A stretch of DNA of 20,469 bases, taken from positions 1 to 20,469 of the IMG/VR virus record IMGVR_UViG_3300047168_000258; one strand, written 5' to 3'. The notes under the pieces are model-generated. The model saw only the letters and a program-made list of their open reading frames with translations, ran no database searches and was not told the DNA's origin. Source of the stretch: a virus. Both the position numbers and the translations under genes were made by a program. Position 1 is the first letter of the stretch. Every line of letters starts with the position of its first letter. This document shows, in pieces, positions 7,797 through 15,547 of this stretch.

Positions 7797-8279
7797 TCAG
7801 AGCGTTGTCAGGGGAGTGCCGGTCGGGTCGGTCAGCGCCGGGCCGCCTGGCGTGGTGAGCGCGCTGGCCGGGGCCGGCGTGCTGGCGAGCGCGATGCACG
7901 GCAGTGCCACGCTGCGCGCCAGCGTGCGCCCGCCCAGCGTGGTGATGTTGATGGTCACGGTATAATTCGTCAGCGCCTGGCCGCCGGCCAGCCAGAGCAC
8001 GGCGCGCGGGCCATCCGCCGCCGCCGAGACCAATGTCACATCGCCGGGGTTGGACGGCGCAATCGTCACATCCAGCGTGCTGATCGCATCGCCCGGATTG
8101 GCGGTCAGCGCCGGGGTGATATCAAACACATAATCCAGCGTGTCGCCGGGGTCCTTGGCGGGCCAGGCGAGCGGCTGCGGGGGCGGCACCTGCGGGCCGC
8201 GCGGGGTGGGAACAAACCCGTCCAGCTGCACATAGCGTGCGTTGGAGGGGCGCCAGAGATGGCTGGCCGGTGTGGTCAT
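7797..8279 (-). CDS. Phage fibre-tail adaptor protein
   Basis: A 160-aa protein. DYVFDITPAL (49-58), GDAISTLDVTIAP (about 63-75) and an Ig-like end with LWLAGGQALTNYTVTINI (95-112) and GRTLARSVALPC match the pattern I know for phage fibre-tail adaptor proteins. These join fibres or spikes to the tail. The proline-rich N-terminus (TPRGPQVPPPQPLAW) would be extended. A good GGGAG ribosome binding site lies 8 bases before the ATG, just after the stop of the preceding fibre gene. Its place between the glycine-rich fibre and the tailspike fits a role in attaching the following adhesins. Family recognised from memory of motifs. Confidence 0.75.
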   Translation of the reverse strand: MTTPASHLWRPSNARYVQLDGFVPTPRGPQVPPPQPLAWPAKDPGDTLDYVFDITPALTANPGDAISTLDVTIAPSNPGDVTLVSAAADGPRAVLWLAGGQALTNYTVTINITTLGGRTLARSVALPCIALASTPAPASALTTPGGPALTDPTGTPLTTL

Positions 8280-8291
8280 GCGCGCACTCCC

Positions 8292-9545
8292 TTAATATTC
8301 AACGATCACGATGCCGCCCGCCCCCGCCCCGCCGGCATAGCCGACCGGATTGGCCCCGGTGGACGTGCCGCCACCCCCGCCACCGCCGCCATAGCCCGGC
8401 GCGTTGATGCCGTTCTGCGGCCCGCTGGCGGCGCGGCCATTGCCGGGGCCACCGCCATCGCCGCCCCGGCAGGCGACCACGATGGCATCCCCGCCCTGCG
8501 AGCCGTTGAAATTCACCTGCCCGCCGGAGCCCGCACCGCCGGCACCGCCGGCGTTCGAGAAATTCGTCACCGTGCCGCCATTGCCCCCGGCCCCGCCGGT
8601 GGCCGCCAGATACCCGCCGAAACTCGACGTGCCGCCGGAATTGCCGGTGCCGGGGCTGCCCAGCGCCGCACCGCCGGCCCCCACCGTCACCGCAATGCTC
8701 TGGCCTGGCACCAGCCCGCTCACGATGCCCACCGCCTGCCCGCCGGCCCCGCCGCCGCCGCTCGGCATGGTGCTATGATACCCGCCCGAACCGCCGCCGC
8801 CCGTCACACTCGCCCGCACCACGCTCACGCCATTCGGCACCGTGAACCAGCCCGATGATGTGAAAACCTGCATGTTCGCAAAGCCGGGCCGCAGCGCGGG
8901 CAGCTTGTAGGCAAGGAACGGCGCGCCCGGCAGTGTCGCGATGCTGGCGCCGGTGATCGCCGTCTGGCCGTAATTCACGGTAATCACATAGAGCCCGACC
9001 CATCCTTCATCCACCGCCGGCGTCGCCTGCGCGCCGTTGCTCCCCGCCGCCCCCGCCTTCACCTGCAACTGCACGCGCTGAATGCGCTGCGTGTTCTGCG
9101 CCGCGCCCGAATTGCCCGGGCCGGAATACGCCTGCGCCGGATTTGCCGCATTCACATAGGGCAGCACCACCGCGTCCGTATCGGTCTCGGAAAACGCCGC
9201 CTCGATGAGGTAATTGATCGACTGGCCGGAGTTTGCCGGTGCGGCCAGCGTAAAGCCCGTCGCCTGCAGATTGATGCCGGTCTTCACAATCTGATCCGCC
9301 ACATCGGCGGCCAGCGAGCCATAGACCGAGGCATCCACCGCCGTGAGCTGCGTGATGCTGCCGGGGCCGATGTTGACGGTAAGCGAAGGCGGCGAGGAGG
9401 GCGAACAGACAAGCCCGTCCACCACGACATTGCTGCCGAGCACGGCGGCGGTGAGGGCGGCAATGCCCACCATCGCGTTGCGGTTGGGGTACAGAATATC
9501 CGTATCCAGCGGGATGCTCCCGGGATAGACGATGTTGCGATCCAT
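8292..9545 (-). CDS. Tail fibre with glycine-rich receptor-binding domain
   Basis: A 417-aa protein directly downstream of gpI, the usual place of the main tail fibre (gpH position). Residues 1-220 are a non-repetitive N-terminal part beginning MDRNIVYPGSIPLDTDIL. Residues 226-240 (VFTSSGWFTVPNGV) introduce the common 'fibre tip' domain, and 249-411 is glycine-rich with runs of up to eight glycines, ending in GIVIVEY. Glycine-rich tips with this ending are known from many phage fibres and are proposed to pack polyglycine helices with variable receptor loops between them. A GAGG element lies 7 bases before the chosen ATG; another out-of-frame ATG four bases upstream is ignored. No chaperone-like gene follows directly. 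Confidence 0.85.
   Translation of the reverse strand: MDRNIVYPGSIPLDTDILYPNRNAMVGIAALTAAVLGSNVVVDGLVCSPSSPPSLTVNIGPGSITQLTAVDASVYGSLAADVADQIVKTGINLQATGFTLAAPANSGQSINYLIEAAFSETDTDAVVLPYVNAANPAQAYSGPGNSGAAQNTQRIQRVQLQVKAGAAGSNGAQATPAVDEGWVGLYVITVNYGQTAITGASIATLPGAPFLAYKLPALRPGFANMQVFTSSGWFTVPNGVSVVRASVTGGGGSGGYHSTMPSGGGGAGGQAVGIVSGLVPGQSIAVTVGAGGAALGSPGTGNSGGTSSFGGYLAATGGAGGNGGTVTNFSNAGGAGGAGSGGQVNFNGSQGGDAIVVACRGGDGGGPGNGRAASGPQNGINAPGYGGGGGGGGTSTGANPVGYAGGAGAGGIVIVEY
8316..8801 (-). repeat. Glycine-rich tip domain
   Basis: Residues 249-410 of the 417-aa fibre are dominated by glycine in short G-G-x-G runs interrupted by variable loops (GYHSTMPSG, SSFGGYLAATG, NFNGSQGGD, APGYGGG). At DNA level this appears as low-complexity GCC/CCG triplets on the plus strand. 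Confidence 0.7.
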
Positions 9546-9554
9546 GCATGATCC

Positions 9555-10217
9555 TCAGTTGGAGATTTGCGTCCAGGCGATGCTGGTGGTGGGCAGAACC
9601 GAGGCGACGTTGGCGTAGATCTCGGCATCATCCACCGTGCCGGCGAATTGCGCGGCATCGGCATAGAACATCGGCCGCCTGTTATAGCCGCCCGGCCCCT
9701 GAACATAACCGCCGGCGTTGCTGATGGGCGTGTTGTTGGGCCGGTAGGCTTTAACGAAAAACTGATAGGGCAGATTGCGGCTGCCATAGCCGCCCGCCCT
9801 GTTGTAACCGTTGTTGAAATTATAGGCCCCGGTATCCGCCGGATTGAGCGGCTCGAAAATCTCCGGTGCGCGCCCGGTGAGCGTGGTGAGTGTCGCCGTG
9901 AGGCTGGCGCGGGTGGCGCGCGGGCTGATCAGATTGCCCATCAGCCGCGCGCCATAGGCCGCATCCGCCTCCCCGGCCCGGCGCGGCAGCGCGCCGCCGA
10001 GGTAATCGGCCGAGGCCATGTCCAGAAATATCCCGCTGGCCGAGGCGATGCGCGTCTGCGCGCGGACATAGTGGAGCAAGCCGTAAACGCCGCTCCAGCC
10101 GCTCGCCAGGCCGCTCAGCAGCGCGTCCAGGATCGGCGTGCTATCGGCAAACCAGCGTGCCGGCAGCACCATTTTCAGCCGCGCGAGCATATCCGCCGTG
10201 CTCCCCGTGCCGCTCAT
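9555..10217 (-). CDS. Baseplate wedge/tail protein gpI-like
   Basis: A 220-aa protein placed directly after gpJ, with a 4-base ATGA overlap. The N-terminal half (MLARLKMVLPARWFADSTPILDALLSGLASGW, in two parts) and SGIFLDMASADYLGG (61-75) fit the gpI-type proteins that link the baseplate to tail fibres. The C-terminal half is tyrosine-, glycine- and asparagine-rich, with two similar stretches (YNRAGGYGSRNLPYQFF and GGYVQGPGGYNRRPMFY). In P2, gpI works with gpJ and the fibre protein; the same order is kept here. The identification rests mainly on position and the N-terminal pattern, with modest certainty about the exact family. Confidence 0.75.
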   Translation of the reverse strand: MSGTGSTADMLARLKMVLPARWFADSTPILDALLSGLASGWSGVYGLLHYVRAQTRIASASGIFLDMASADYLGGALPRRAGEADAAYGARLMGNLISPRATRASLTATLTTLTGRAPEIFEPLNPADTGAYNFNNGYNRAGGYGSRNLPYQFFVKAYRPNNTPISNAGGYVQGPGGYNRRPMFYADAAQFAGTVDDAEIYANVASVLPTTSIAWTQISN

Positions 10218-11338
10218 ACCACACTCACCGTGCCGGTGCGGATGACGCCGAATGCCGAGGGCACCAGATCCGAAGTGCCGCCGTTCAACAGCAGGCCGGA
10301 GAGATTGGTCACGGCGCTTGAAGCATCGAAGGCGAGTTGCGCGAGGCGCGTATAGCTCAGCACGCCGCCGATCGGCAGCGTGGCGATATAGGCTTCAATC
10401 GCGCCGGCAACGGCGGCCACGGCGGCGGCATGCGAGGCACCCGCCGCCGTGGTGAGCGAGACCGCGACATTGGCGAGCGTCACCTGCGGCGGCTGCACGG
10501 CAAAGCCAGTGCCAACCGGGCGGATCGAATCCACCGCCTGCTGCACCGTGGCGAGCAGGCCGGCGGGCGGATTGCCCGAGCCGTCATCCACCGTGAGCAC
10601 GAAGAACCCCATCTGCGCCGCACCCGCCGGGTTCACATTCTCATGGATCGCATAGCTCAACCCCTGCTGAATGCCCGTGACCGCCGCGCCGATGGCGATG
10701 TTGGTGGCGCGCGAAAGGCTGGCGAGATAATTGCCAAAACGGGCGCGGAACGACGCATCGCTCTCCGTATCCACCCCGCCGGTGAGCGCCTGCGCGTTTG
10801 TGACCGTATCCACCCCCGCCACCGCGGAGCTGAGCAGGCTGATCGCCCCCGGCTGCACATTGCCCGCAGCACCCGCAATGCTGGCCGTAACCGGCAGATT
10901 CAGGCTCGCCACCCCGGCGGGCAGGCCATACATGCCGGTGGCGGCATCATAAGACGTGTTTGAGACATCCGCCGTGACGAGAAACATTTGGCCATTTCCC
11001 GCCGTGGAAACCGCCGTGCCCACCGGGATGAACGCGGCAATGCCGGGCGTGAAGCGCGCGAAATTCACCTGCCCGGTGGCGGCCACGGCGGGCAGCCGCG
11101 CAAAGCCGAAATCCGCCCCAAAACTATCGCAATCCGCCCCGCTGCTGGTCGAAAGCCGCGTGGTCGCCAGGCATTGCACGATGAGCCATTGCAGCCAGAG
11201 CGCGACCGAGGCGTTGGCCTCCAGAATCGCGCGCAATACCGAACCCACCGTGAGATCCAGCAGGTTTTGGGCGGCACCTTGCACGGCGGCGGCCATGCCT
11301 TCCATCAGGCTGGCGAAATTCTGCAGCGATAATTGCAT
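10214..11338 (-). CDS. J: Baseplate protein gpJ-like
   Basis: A 374-aa baseplate_J family protein. The N-terminal helix bundle, then GADCDSFGADFGFARLP and FARFTPGIAAFIPVGTAV, are typical, as is DTESDASFRARFGNYLASLS in the middle, followed by NPPAGLLATVQQAVDSIRP and a strand-rich end. It forms the wedges around the hub and connects to gpI and the fibres. The start ATG is preceded by AGGG formed by the stop codon of gpW (TAGGG), 5 bases away. The length is a little longer than P2 gpJ. The ending overlaps gpI by 4 bases. Confidence 0.9.
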   Translation of the reverse strand: MQLSLQNFASLMEGMAAAVQGAAQNLLDLTVGSVLRAILEANASVALWLQWLIVQCLATTRLSTSSGADCDSFGADFGFARLPAVAATGQVNFARFTPGIAAFIPVGTAVSTAGNGQMFLVTADVSNTSYDAATGMYGLPAGVASLNLPVTASIAGAAGNVQPGAISLLSSAVAGVDTVTNAQALTGGVDTESDASFRARFGNYLASLSRATNIAIGAAVTGIQQGLSYAIHENVNPAGAAQMGFFVLTVDDGSGNPPAGLLATVQQAVDSIRPVGTGFAVQPPQVTLANVAVSLTTAAGASHAAAVAAVAGAIEAYIATLPIGGVLSYTRLAQLAFDASSAVTNLSGLLLNGGTSDLVPSAFGVIRTGTVSVV

Positions 11339-11344
11339 GAGACC

Positions 11345-11704
11345 CTACAGGGAAAAAGTGAGGAGAGAAGCCTGCCCGCTGGCATCGGCATAATTCAACG
11401 TGAGCGTGACCACGCCATCATCCGCCACCATGGCGCTGATCACCGGGGCCGGCGTGGGCGCGACGGCGGATTCCAGCAGCATCTGCGCGCGCGCCACGCC
11501 GCGAATGGAAGCCGGCGCGCCCGGCTGGCCGACGAATTGCCCGAGCCCCGCGCCGTAGTTAAGTTGCCAGATATAATCGCCGGGATTCGTGAGCAGCCGG
11601 CGCAGCACGCGCTGCTGCGTGAGCGCCGTGCCCGCCGCCAGCAACACATCGCCGGTTGGCCCCACGGCGAGGTCCCCGCCGAACTGCAACGCCAGATCGG
11701 CCAT
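11345..11704 (-). CDS. W: Baseplate protein gpW/gp25-like
   Basis: A 119-aa protein of the GPW_gp25 family, which in T4 and P2 initiates sheath assembly at the baseplate. DVLLAAGTALTQQRVLRRLL, then NPGDYIWQLNYGAGLGQFVG, is the characteristic conserved block (LL-TxxGxxxxxPxYGxGL type). Length agrees with the family. The ATG overlaps the gpV stop as TGATG; a GTG one codon upstream is possible but less likely. Confidence 0.9.
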   Translation of the reverse strand: MADLALQFGGDLAVGPTGDVLLAAGTALTQQRVLRRLLTNPGDYIWQLNYGAGLGQFVGQPGAPASIRGVARAQMLLESAVAPTPAPVISAMVADDGVVTLTLNYADASGQASLLTFSL

Positions 11705-12249
11705 CACACGCGCTCCGACGGCAGGCCCGTGCTGCCGCCCTGCGGGTCTGCGTGCGTGTGGGCATCATAGGCGCTGCGCAGCGCCGCCAGCGTGCCATGC
11801 GCGCCGCCCCGGTCGGAAATATCGCCGCTCACCACCAGATTGCCACTCACATTCACCACCGGCGCCTGCAAGGCGATGCTGCCGTCATTATGCAATTTCA
11901 AGAAACTCCCGCTCTGGTGCTGCAACCATAGCTCGCCGGCGGGGGCGGGCAGCGGCGTATCCACCGCCGACCATACCGCGCCGATGATCACGCCCTGCTC
12001 GGCATCCCCCTCCTGCGCCAGCACCAGCACCTGCGCGCCGGGGGTGAGCGGTGCGGCCATGCCCCAGCCCGCGCCAACCCAGGATGAGAGAATCGGCAGC
12101 CAGCCGCTCAGCACATTTTCCGGCTGGAGCATCACCCGCGCCGCGTAGGCGGATGGATCAAAACTCGACACGAGCCCGAACCGCGCGACACCGGCCAACC
12201 CGTCCAGCCCCGCCGCGTGGCTTTTCACCAGGTTCCAGAATTGATCCAT
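11704..12249 (-). CDS. V: Baseplate central spike protein gpV-like
   Basis: A 181-aa protein. Residues about 20-100 form the OB-fold region of phage baseplate assembly protein V (RFGLVSSFDPSAYAARVML, then GWLPILSSWVGAGWGM and GAQVLVLAQEGDAEQGVIIG). Residues 107-150 are strand-rich and include LWLQHQSGSFLKLHNDGSI, suggesting the triple-stranded beta-helix needle. Near the end AHTHADPQGGSTGLPS holds an H-T-H motif like the HxH sites that bind an iron ion in the tips of P2 gpV and phi92 gp138. The spike pierces the outer membrane during contraction. Start chosen by an AAGG upstream of the ATG. Confidence 0.9.
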   Translation of the reverse strand: MDQFWNLVKSHAAGLDGLAGVARFGLVSSFDPSAYAARVMLQPENVLSGWLPILSSWVGAGWGMAAPLTPGAQVLVLAQEGDAEQGVIIGAVWSAVDTPLPAPAGELWLQHQSGSFLKLHNDGSIALQAPVVNVSGNLVVSGDISDRGGAHGTLAALRSAYDAHTHADPQGGSTGLPSERV

Positions 12250-12276
12250 GCGCTTGCCTTCAGAGGGTTTTCAAAC

Positions 12277-12600
12277 TCAGAAAATTTTCCCGAGATCGCT
12301 CAGCAAGTCCGAAATGGCCGCCAGAATGCCGGTGGCCTTTTGCTGGTCGGCAGCAGGCAGTGCCGCGATGACCGGGGCGGAGGCGCTGGCCAGGCTGTTC
12401 GCCGCACCGATGGCCGTGGTGAGTGCGGCCTGATGCGCCGCCACACCTGCCTCCACGCTCGCCGCCACCGCCCCGGCAGCGCCGAGCCCGGCGGCCACCA
12501 CCCCCGCCACCGGATTTCCCGTGGCAGCAGCGGCAACATCGGCAACATCCGTCATATCGGTGAGAACCTCATTCACGTTGGATTGCGTCGTATTGCTCAT
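12277..12600 (-). CDS. Small alanine/glycine-rich protein with membrane-like segment, unrecognised
   Basis: A 107-aa protein with no family I recognise. Residues 1-24 are polar, with acidic residues. Residues 28-56 are Gly/Ala/Val-rich with small residues spaced as in glycine zippers (NPVAGVVAAGLGAAGAVAAS), so insertion into a membrane or oligomer packing is plausible. The last 40 residues are helical. A strong GAAGGAG ribosome binding site precedes the ATG, so it is a real, well-translated gene. It lies between the gpD hub and the gpV spike, next to another small membrane-like protein. Possible roles are holin/antiholin or tail accessory; neither is proven. Confidence 0.6.
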   Translation of the reverse strand: MSNTTQSNVNEVLTDMTDVADVAAAATGNPVAGVVAAGLGAAGAVAASVEAGVAAHQAALTTAIGAANSLASASAPVIAALPAADQQKATGILAAISDLLSDLGKIF

Positions 12601-12621
12601 GTTGAACTCCTTCGGCCCGTA

Positions 12622-12933
12622 TTAAGATTTTGCCTTTGGCGTGGTGACACCCGCCACGAGCCCGGCGGCATCCGCGACCACGCTCTCCACATTCGCCGGC
12701 GTTTTGCTGTGCAGCATCGCCTGCACATCGGCGACCGCCTTTTCCAACTGCGCGCGCGTCACGCTGTTATCCGGCTGCACGATCGCCAGCAGGCCGATCA
12801 CGAGCCCCAGCAAATCCGCCGCCGGCGGCAACGTTCGCGTGACCAGAACTTGCACCAACGCGGTGAGCGCGGTGGCCGCCCAAGCGGAAAGCCCCGCGCG
12901 ATTGGCGGGCGATTCGAAAAACAGCTTGATCAT
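12622..12933 (-). CDS. Small protein with two hydrophobic segments, holin candidate
   Basis: A 103-aa protein. Residues 14-32 and 39-53 are hydrophobic and separated by a short TRTLPPAAD turn containing Arg, Pro and Asp, which gives a hairpin of two membrane helices. The remaining 50 residues are soluble and end in a basic TPKAKS tail. This layout resembles small phage holins of about 100 residues. AGGAG 6 bases before the ATG supports the start; an upstream reading of the same frame adds MPLFYISGVH but lacks a better site. It sits in the baseplate cluster after gpD, away from the endolysin. Holin function is inference from topology. Confidence 0.6.
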   Translation of the reverse strand: MIKLFFESPANRAGLSAWAATALTALVQVLVTRTLPPAADLLGLVIGLLAIVQPDNSVTRAQLEKAVADVQAMLHSKTPANVESVVADAAGLVAGVTTPKAKS

Positions 12934-12962
12934 ATGAACTCCTGAAATATAGAACAGCGGCA

Positions 12963-13952
12963 TCAAACCACGGCGTAAGCCCGAATATTCTGCAAAAATC
13001 CTGAATGATTCTGAAACGTCCGGGACACCGAGGCGATATTGTAGCTCTGGTCCAGCGACGACCCCGTTCCGTTGAGCACCAATTGCTGGCCCGGCATCAG
13101 CGTCACATCCGCCGGCATCACGCCGGTCAGCATCACCCCATGCGCCTGCACGGTCGCCAGATGATTCGCCGCCATGCTCTGTGCCTGCGCCGGCGTCAAA
13201 TTCGGGCGAATGAGCGTGGTCTGCGCCCCGCTGCCCTGTGTTTGCGCCACCACTTGCTTGTTGCGGCTGTTCCAGGATTTCACGCTGGCCTGCCCTGGAA
13301 GATTCGCCGCCATATCCAACGACAGCGACACGAAATTCTGCGGCGTCACGGCAACGGCGGTTGCCGCCGGCGGCGGCCCGAAATTCAACACCGTCCCGGT
13401 CACCGACAGCGCGAAATGCTCCGCCTGCGCCAGCGCCGCCAGCAGATTCCACTCTGTCGTCGCCCGCGCATGCAGCCCGAGTGCGCTGCGCGCATGGTCA
13501 AGCTCGTAATATTGCCCAACCGGCGTCGTGGTGTTCGTGACATTCGCGCTCAGCTGGTGCCGCGCCGCCAAGGTCGCCGCGATCTGGCTCGCCGTCTGAT
13601 TCGCAAAGGTCTCCGATATTTCGGTGTCGATCAGCCGCGCCGATAAATCCCGCCCGCTCAGAAGCGCGATATTGCGCAACATGTCGATGCGCACATTGTC
13701 AATCTGCCCGGTAAGCAGATTCGTAAATCCAAAGCCGCCAAGCGCAGCCTCAATGGTGATTTCCTGCAAACCCAGCGACGCGAAATACGCAATGCCCGCC
13801 GGCGCCAACGCAAAACCCGCATGAAACCGGTCCGCCGCGAAATAGCCGACGGACTCGATTTCGAGCGAGACCACGCCCGGCACCGGCACGCCGCCCACGC
13901 TTATCCGCAATTGCGGCTGCTCAGCCGGCAATGCCGCCCCCGGCCGCCGCAT
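12963..13952 (-). CDS. D: Tail hub protein, late control gene D-like
   Basis: A 329-aa protein of the phage late control D / gp27-like hub family, which caps the tail tube and carries the spike gpV. ISVGGVPVPGVVSLEIES (17-34) is the usual opening, and GQIDNVRIDMLRNIALLSGRD, DLSARLIDTEISETFANQTA and ASQIAATLAARHQ follow as in known gpD proteins. VKSWNSRNKQVV (about 226-237) and PGQQLVLNGTG (about 290-300) are also characteristic. The start overlaps the LysM gene by 32 bases; no clear ribosome binding site precedes it, so a downstream non-ATG start is possible. Confidence 0.9.
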   Translation of the reverse strand: MRRPGAALPAEQPQLRISVGGVPVPGVVSLEIESVGYFAADRFHAGFALAPAGIAYFASLGLQEITIEAALGGFGFTNLLTGQIDNVRIDMLRNIALLSGRDLSARLIDTEISETFANQTASQIAATLAARHQLSANVTNTTTPVGQYYELDHARSALGLHARATTEWNLLAALAQAEHFALSVTGTVLNFGPPPAATAVAVTPQNFVSLSLDMAANLPGQASVKSWNSRNKQVVAQTQGSGAQTTLIRPNLTPAQAQSMAANHLATVQAHGVMLTGVMPADVTLMPGQQLVLNGTGSSLDQSYNIASVSRTFQNHSGFLQNIRAYAVV

Positions 13953-14109
13953 CCACCGGCGGAATCACCAATATCGTCACGCCCTGCAACACCGGGTCCG
14001 AGAGGCCATTGGCCTGCGCAATGCGAATCCATTGCGTTGCGTCATTCAGATATTTCGCGGCCAGTGCAAAGAGATTGCCGCCGGCCACGGTGATCGTCTG
14101 ATTTCCCAT
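13921..14109 (-). CDS. X: LysM-domain tail protein gpX
   Basis: A 62-aa protein that is essentially one LysM fold: QTITVAGGNLFALAAKYLND, ATQWIRIAQANGLSDP, then GVTILVIPP. This is the standard tail protein X found just before gpD; in P2 it is thought to help join hub and tube. The ATG overlaps the previous stop (TGATG), and GGAGG lies 7 bases upstream. The last residues are Ala/Gly-rich (DAAAGGGIAG) and overlap the start of gpD. Confidence 0.9.
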   Translation of the reverse strand: MGNQTITVAGGNLFALAAKYLNDATQWIRIAQANGLSDPVLQGVTILVIPPVDAAAGGGIAG

Positions 14110-14804
14110 CACAGCGCCTCCGCCGAATTCATGGCCGCGCGATTGACATAACCGCCCATAGCACTCAGCCCCGCCAACTGGCCCGAAATGCTGCTAAGCT
14201 GGTTCACAGCAGCAGCCCCCGCCCCCGCATCGCTTGCATCATTCACCGCCGCCGCTGCCCCGCTCAGCGCCGCCCCCTGCGCGCCGATGGCCGCAGTCAA
14301 CGCCGTCTGCACCGCGGAATATCCCGCCAGGCTCGTCGCACTGATCCCGCCGAGGGAGAGCCCGGCCTGCCCGCTGAGCGCGGTCGCGATGCCAAGGTCG
14401 CGCGCGACCAGATTCGCAACCGGTGCCGCCGCAGCCGCAAGTGCGGCCACCGGGTCGCTCACCACGACGCAGGTAATGGCGAACGGGATGAGATTCGGCT
14501 TGCGATATTCCGCTGAAAATTCCTGCAGAATCACGCTATAATAAAAACCGTCCCACACAAGCGGCAGCGCCGCGCCCAGAGCGCGCGCGGCATCCAGCAA
14601 TTGCGCACGGTTCACCGCATCAGCGCCCGAGAAAATACCGGAGAAGGAAATCACCCCGTCATCCAGCCCCAGTGCCGAGACCACGCGCCCGCCGCCGATG
14701 AGATTCTGCACGGCCACGCGTTGCTTGCCGCCGAAGGAAATCTTCTCCGGCACTTCCATATCCTGGAACGGTACGCCGCCCAGCGTTAGAATCACATTGC
14801 TCAT
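14109..14804 (-). CDS. Tail/baseplate protein, gpU or DNA-circularisation-N-like
   Basis: A 231-aa protein at the gpU position. The N-terminal 115 residues are conserved in style: ILTLGGVPFQDMEVPEKISF (5-24), QRVAVQNLIGGGRVV, then SFSGIFSG (53-60), and PLVWDGFYYSVILQEF (81-96). This pattern recalls the tail proteins annotated as gpU or 'DNA circularisation protein N-terminal' in Mu- and P2-like phages. Residues 121-231 are very rich in alanine and low in charge, with weak repeats (AAAAPVAN, SGAAAAV). The start at 14804 is chosen because GAGG overlapping the previous TGA lies 6 bases upstream; an upstream GTG is less likely. Confidence 0.65.
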   Translation of the reverse strand: MSNVILTLGGVPFQDMEVPEKISFGGKQRVAVQNLIGGGRVVSALGLDDGVISFSGIFSGADAVNRAQLLDAARALGAALPLVWDGFYYSVILQEFSAEYRKPNLIPFAITCVVVSDPVAALAAAAAPVANLVARDLGIATALSGQAGLSLGGISATSLAGYSAVQTALTAAIGAQGAALSGAAAAVNDASDAGAGAAAVNQLSSISGQLAGLSAMGGYVNRAAMNSAEAL

Positions 14805-14811
14805 GCAAACC

Positions 14812-15540
14812 TCAAACGGGGATTTTAACACCGGCCCAGGCCGGGGTCAGCCGCGGATCGAACGCCGCACCGCCCGCCGGCGGCAAGCGCGCCTGGCGCG
14901 TGAAATAATCATCGAGCGCACTACGAATATCCGCAGGTTCGGTTACGGAATCGCGCCCTAGCCTCAACGGCGCAAATCGTGCCTCGGCTTCATCCACACC
15001 CGTAACGCGCGCAGCACGCCGAAAATCCCTTGGCCCGCGCGTCTTCACCTTCTGCCCATCCACCTCATGCGCCCGCTCCGCCATGCCGGAAAAACTCACA
15101 GCATTAGGCGCATAACTTCTGCGCGTCCCATTCACACGCGGTTGAACGCTCGGCGCACGCGCATCGACCACGGCGCGCCGTACGGCGGCCTGCCCAACAT
15201 TGCGGCCTGCAATCCTCTCCCGCGAACGGACCCATCCAAACCCTCCGCCAGCCCGGCGCGCTTTTTTTACAACATCACGCACTACCGGCGCGCTCGCCCG
15301 GCGCGTCACGGCGGCCGGCATCTTCGAAGAGCGCCACGATGCCTCCACCTTTCGCCCGCTCAAAAACACCGGCGCCGCCGACTTGATCATCAGCCCACCC
15401 ACACCCGTCACCGCCTTGCGCGCCACCCGCCGTGCCGCACCCCGAAATCGCATCACCCTCGGCGCAAATTCGCGTTTTTGCAGCCGTCCACGAATCACGG
15501 TTCGTTCAACATTCGCCTGAAATTTCTGAACGCGCCCCAT
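14812..15540 (-). CDS. Short arginine-rich protein at the tape-measure position
   Basis: A 242-aa protein that is strongly basic, with many R/K residues (for example RFRGAARRVARKAV and ASWRSSKMPAAVTRR), few acidic residues in the first two thirds and no clear coiled coil. It follows the two-form tail-assembly chaperone and precedes gpU and gpX, exactly where P2, Mu and lambda-like gene orders put the tape measure. The C-terminus is different in style: SALDDYFTRQARLPPAGG, FDPRLTPAWAG. A strong GGAGGT site (15548-15553) lies 7 bases before the ATG; a start at 15564, overlapping the chaperone stop as TGATG, would add 8 residues. It may be a very short tape measure, or a tail protein that replaces it. 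I do not recognise a family with certainty. Confidence 0.4.
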   Translation of the reverse strand: MGRVQKFQANVERTVIRGRLQKREFAPRVMRFRGAARRVARKAVTGVGGLMIKSAAPVFLSGRKVEASWRSSKMPAAVTRRASAPVVRDVVKKARRAGGGFGWVRSRERIAGRNVGQAAVRRAVVDARAPSVQPRVNGTRRSYAPNAVSFSGMAERAHEVDGQKVKTRGPRDFRRAARVTGVDEAEARFAPLRLGRDSVTEPADIRSALDDYFTRQARLPPAGGAAFDPRLTPAWAGVKIPV

Positions 15541-15547
15541 TCCAGCT

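Noticed and set aside
8316-8801. GC-rich low-complexity tract that could be read as a DNA repeat or CRISPR-like array
   Set aside because: The repeats are irregular triplets coding for a glycine-rich fibre tip; there are no equal spacers or conserved direct repeats.
12622-13452. 276-codon frame reading through the small membrane gene and antisense-like into gpD
   Set aside because: Only the last 103 codons (from 12933) have a ribosome binding site and sensible composition; the earlier part overlaps the well-supported gpD gene in another frame.
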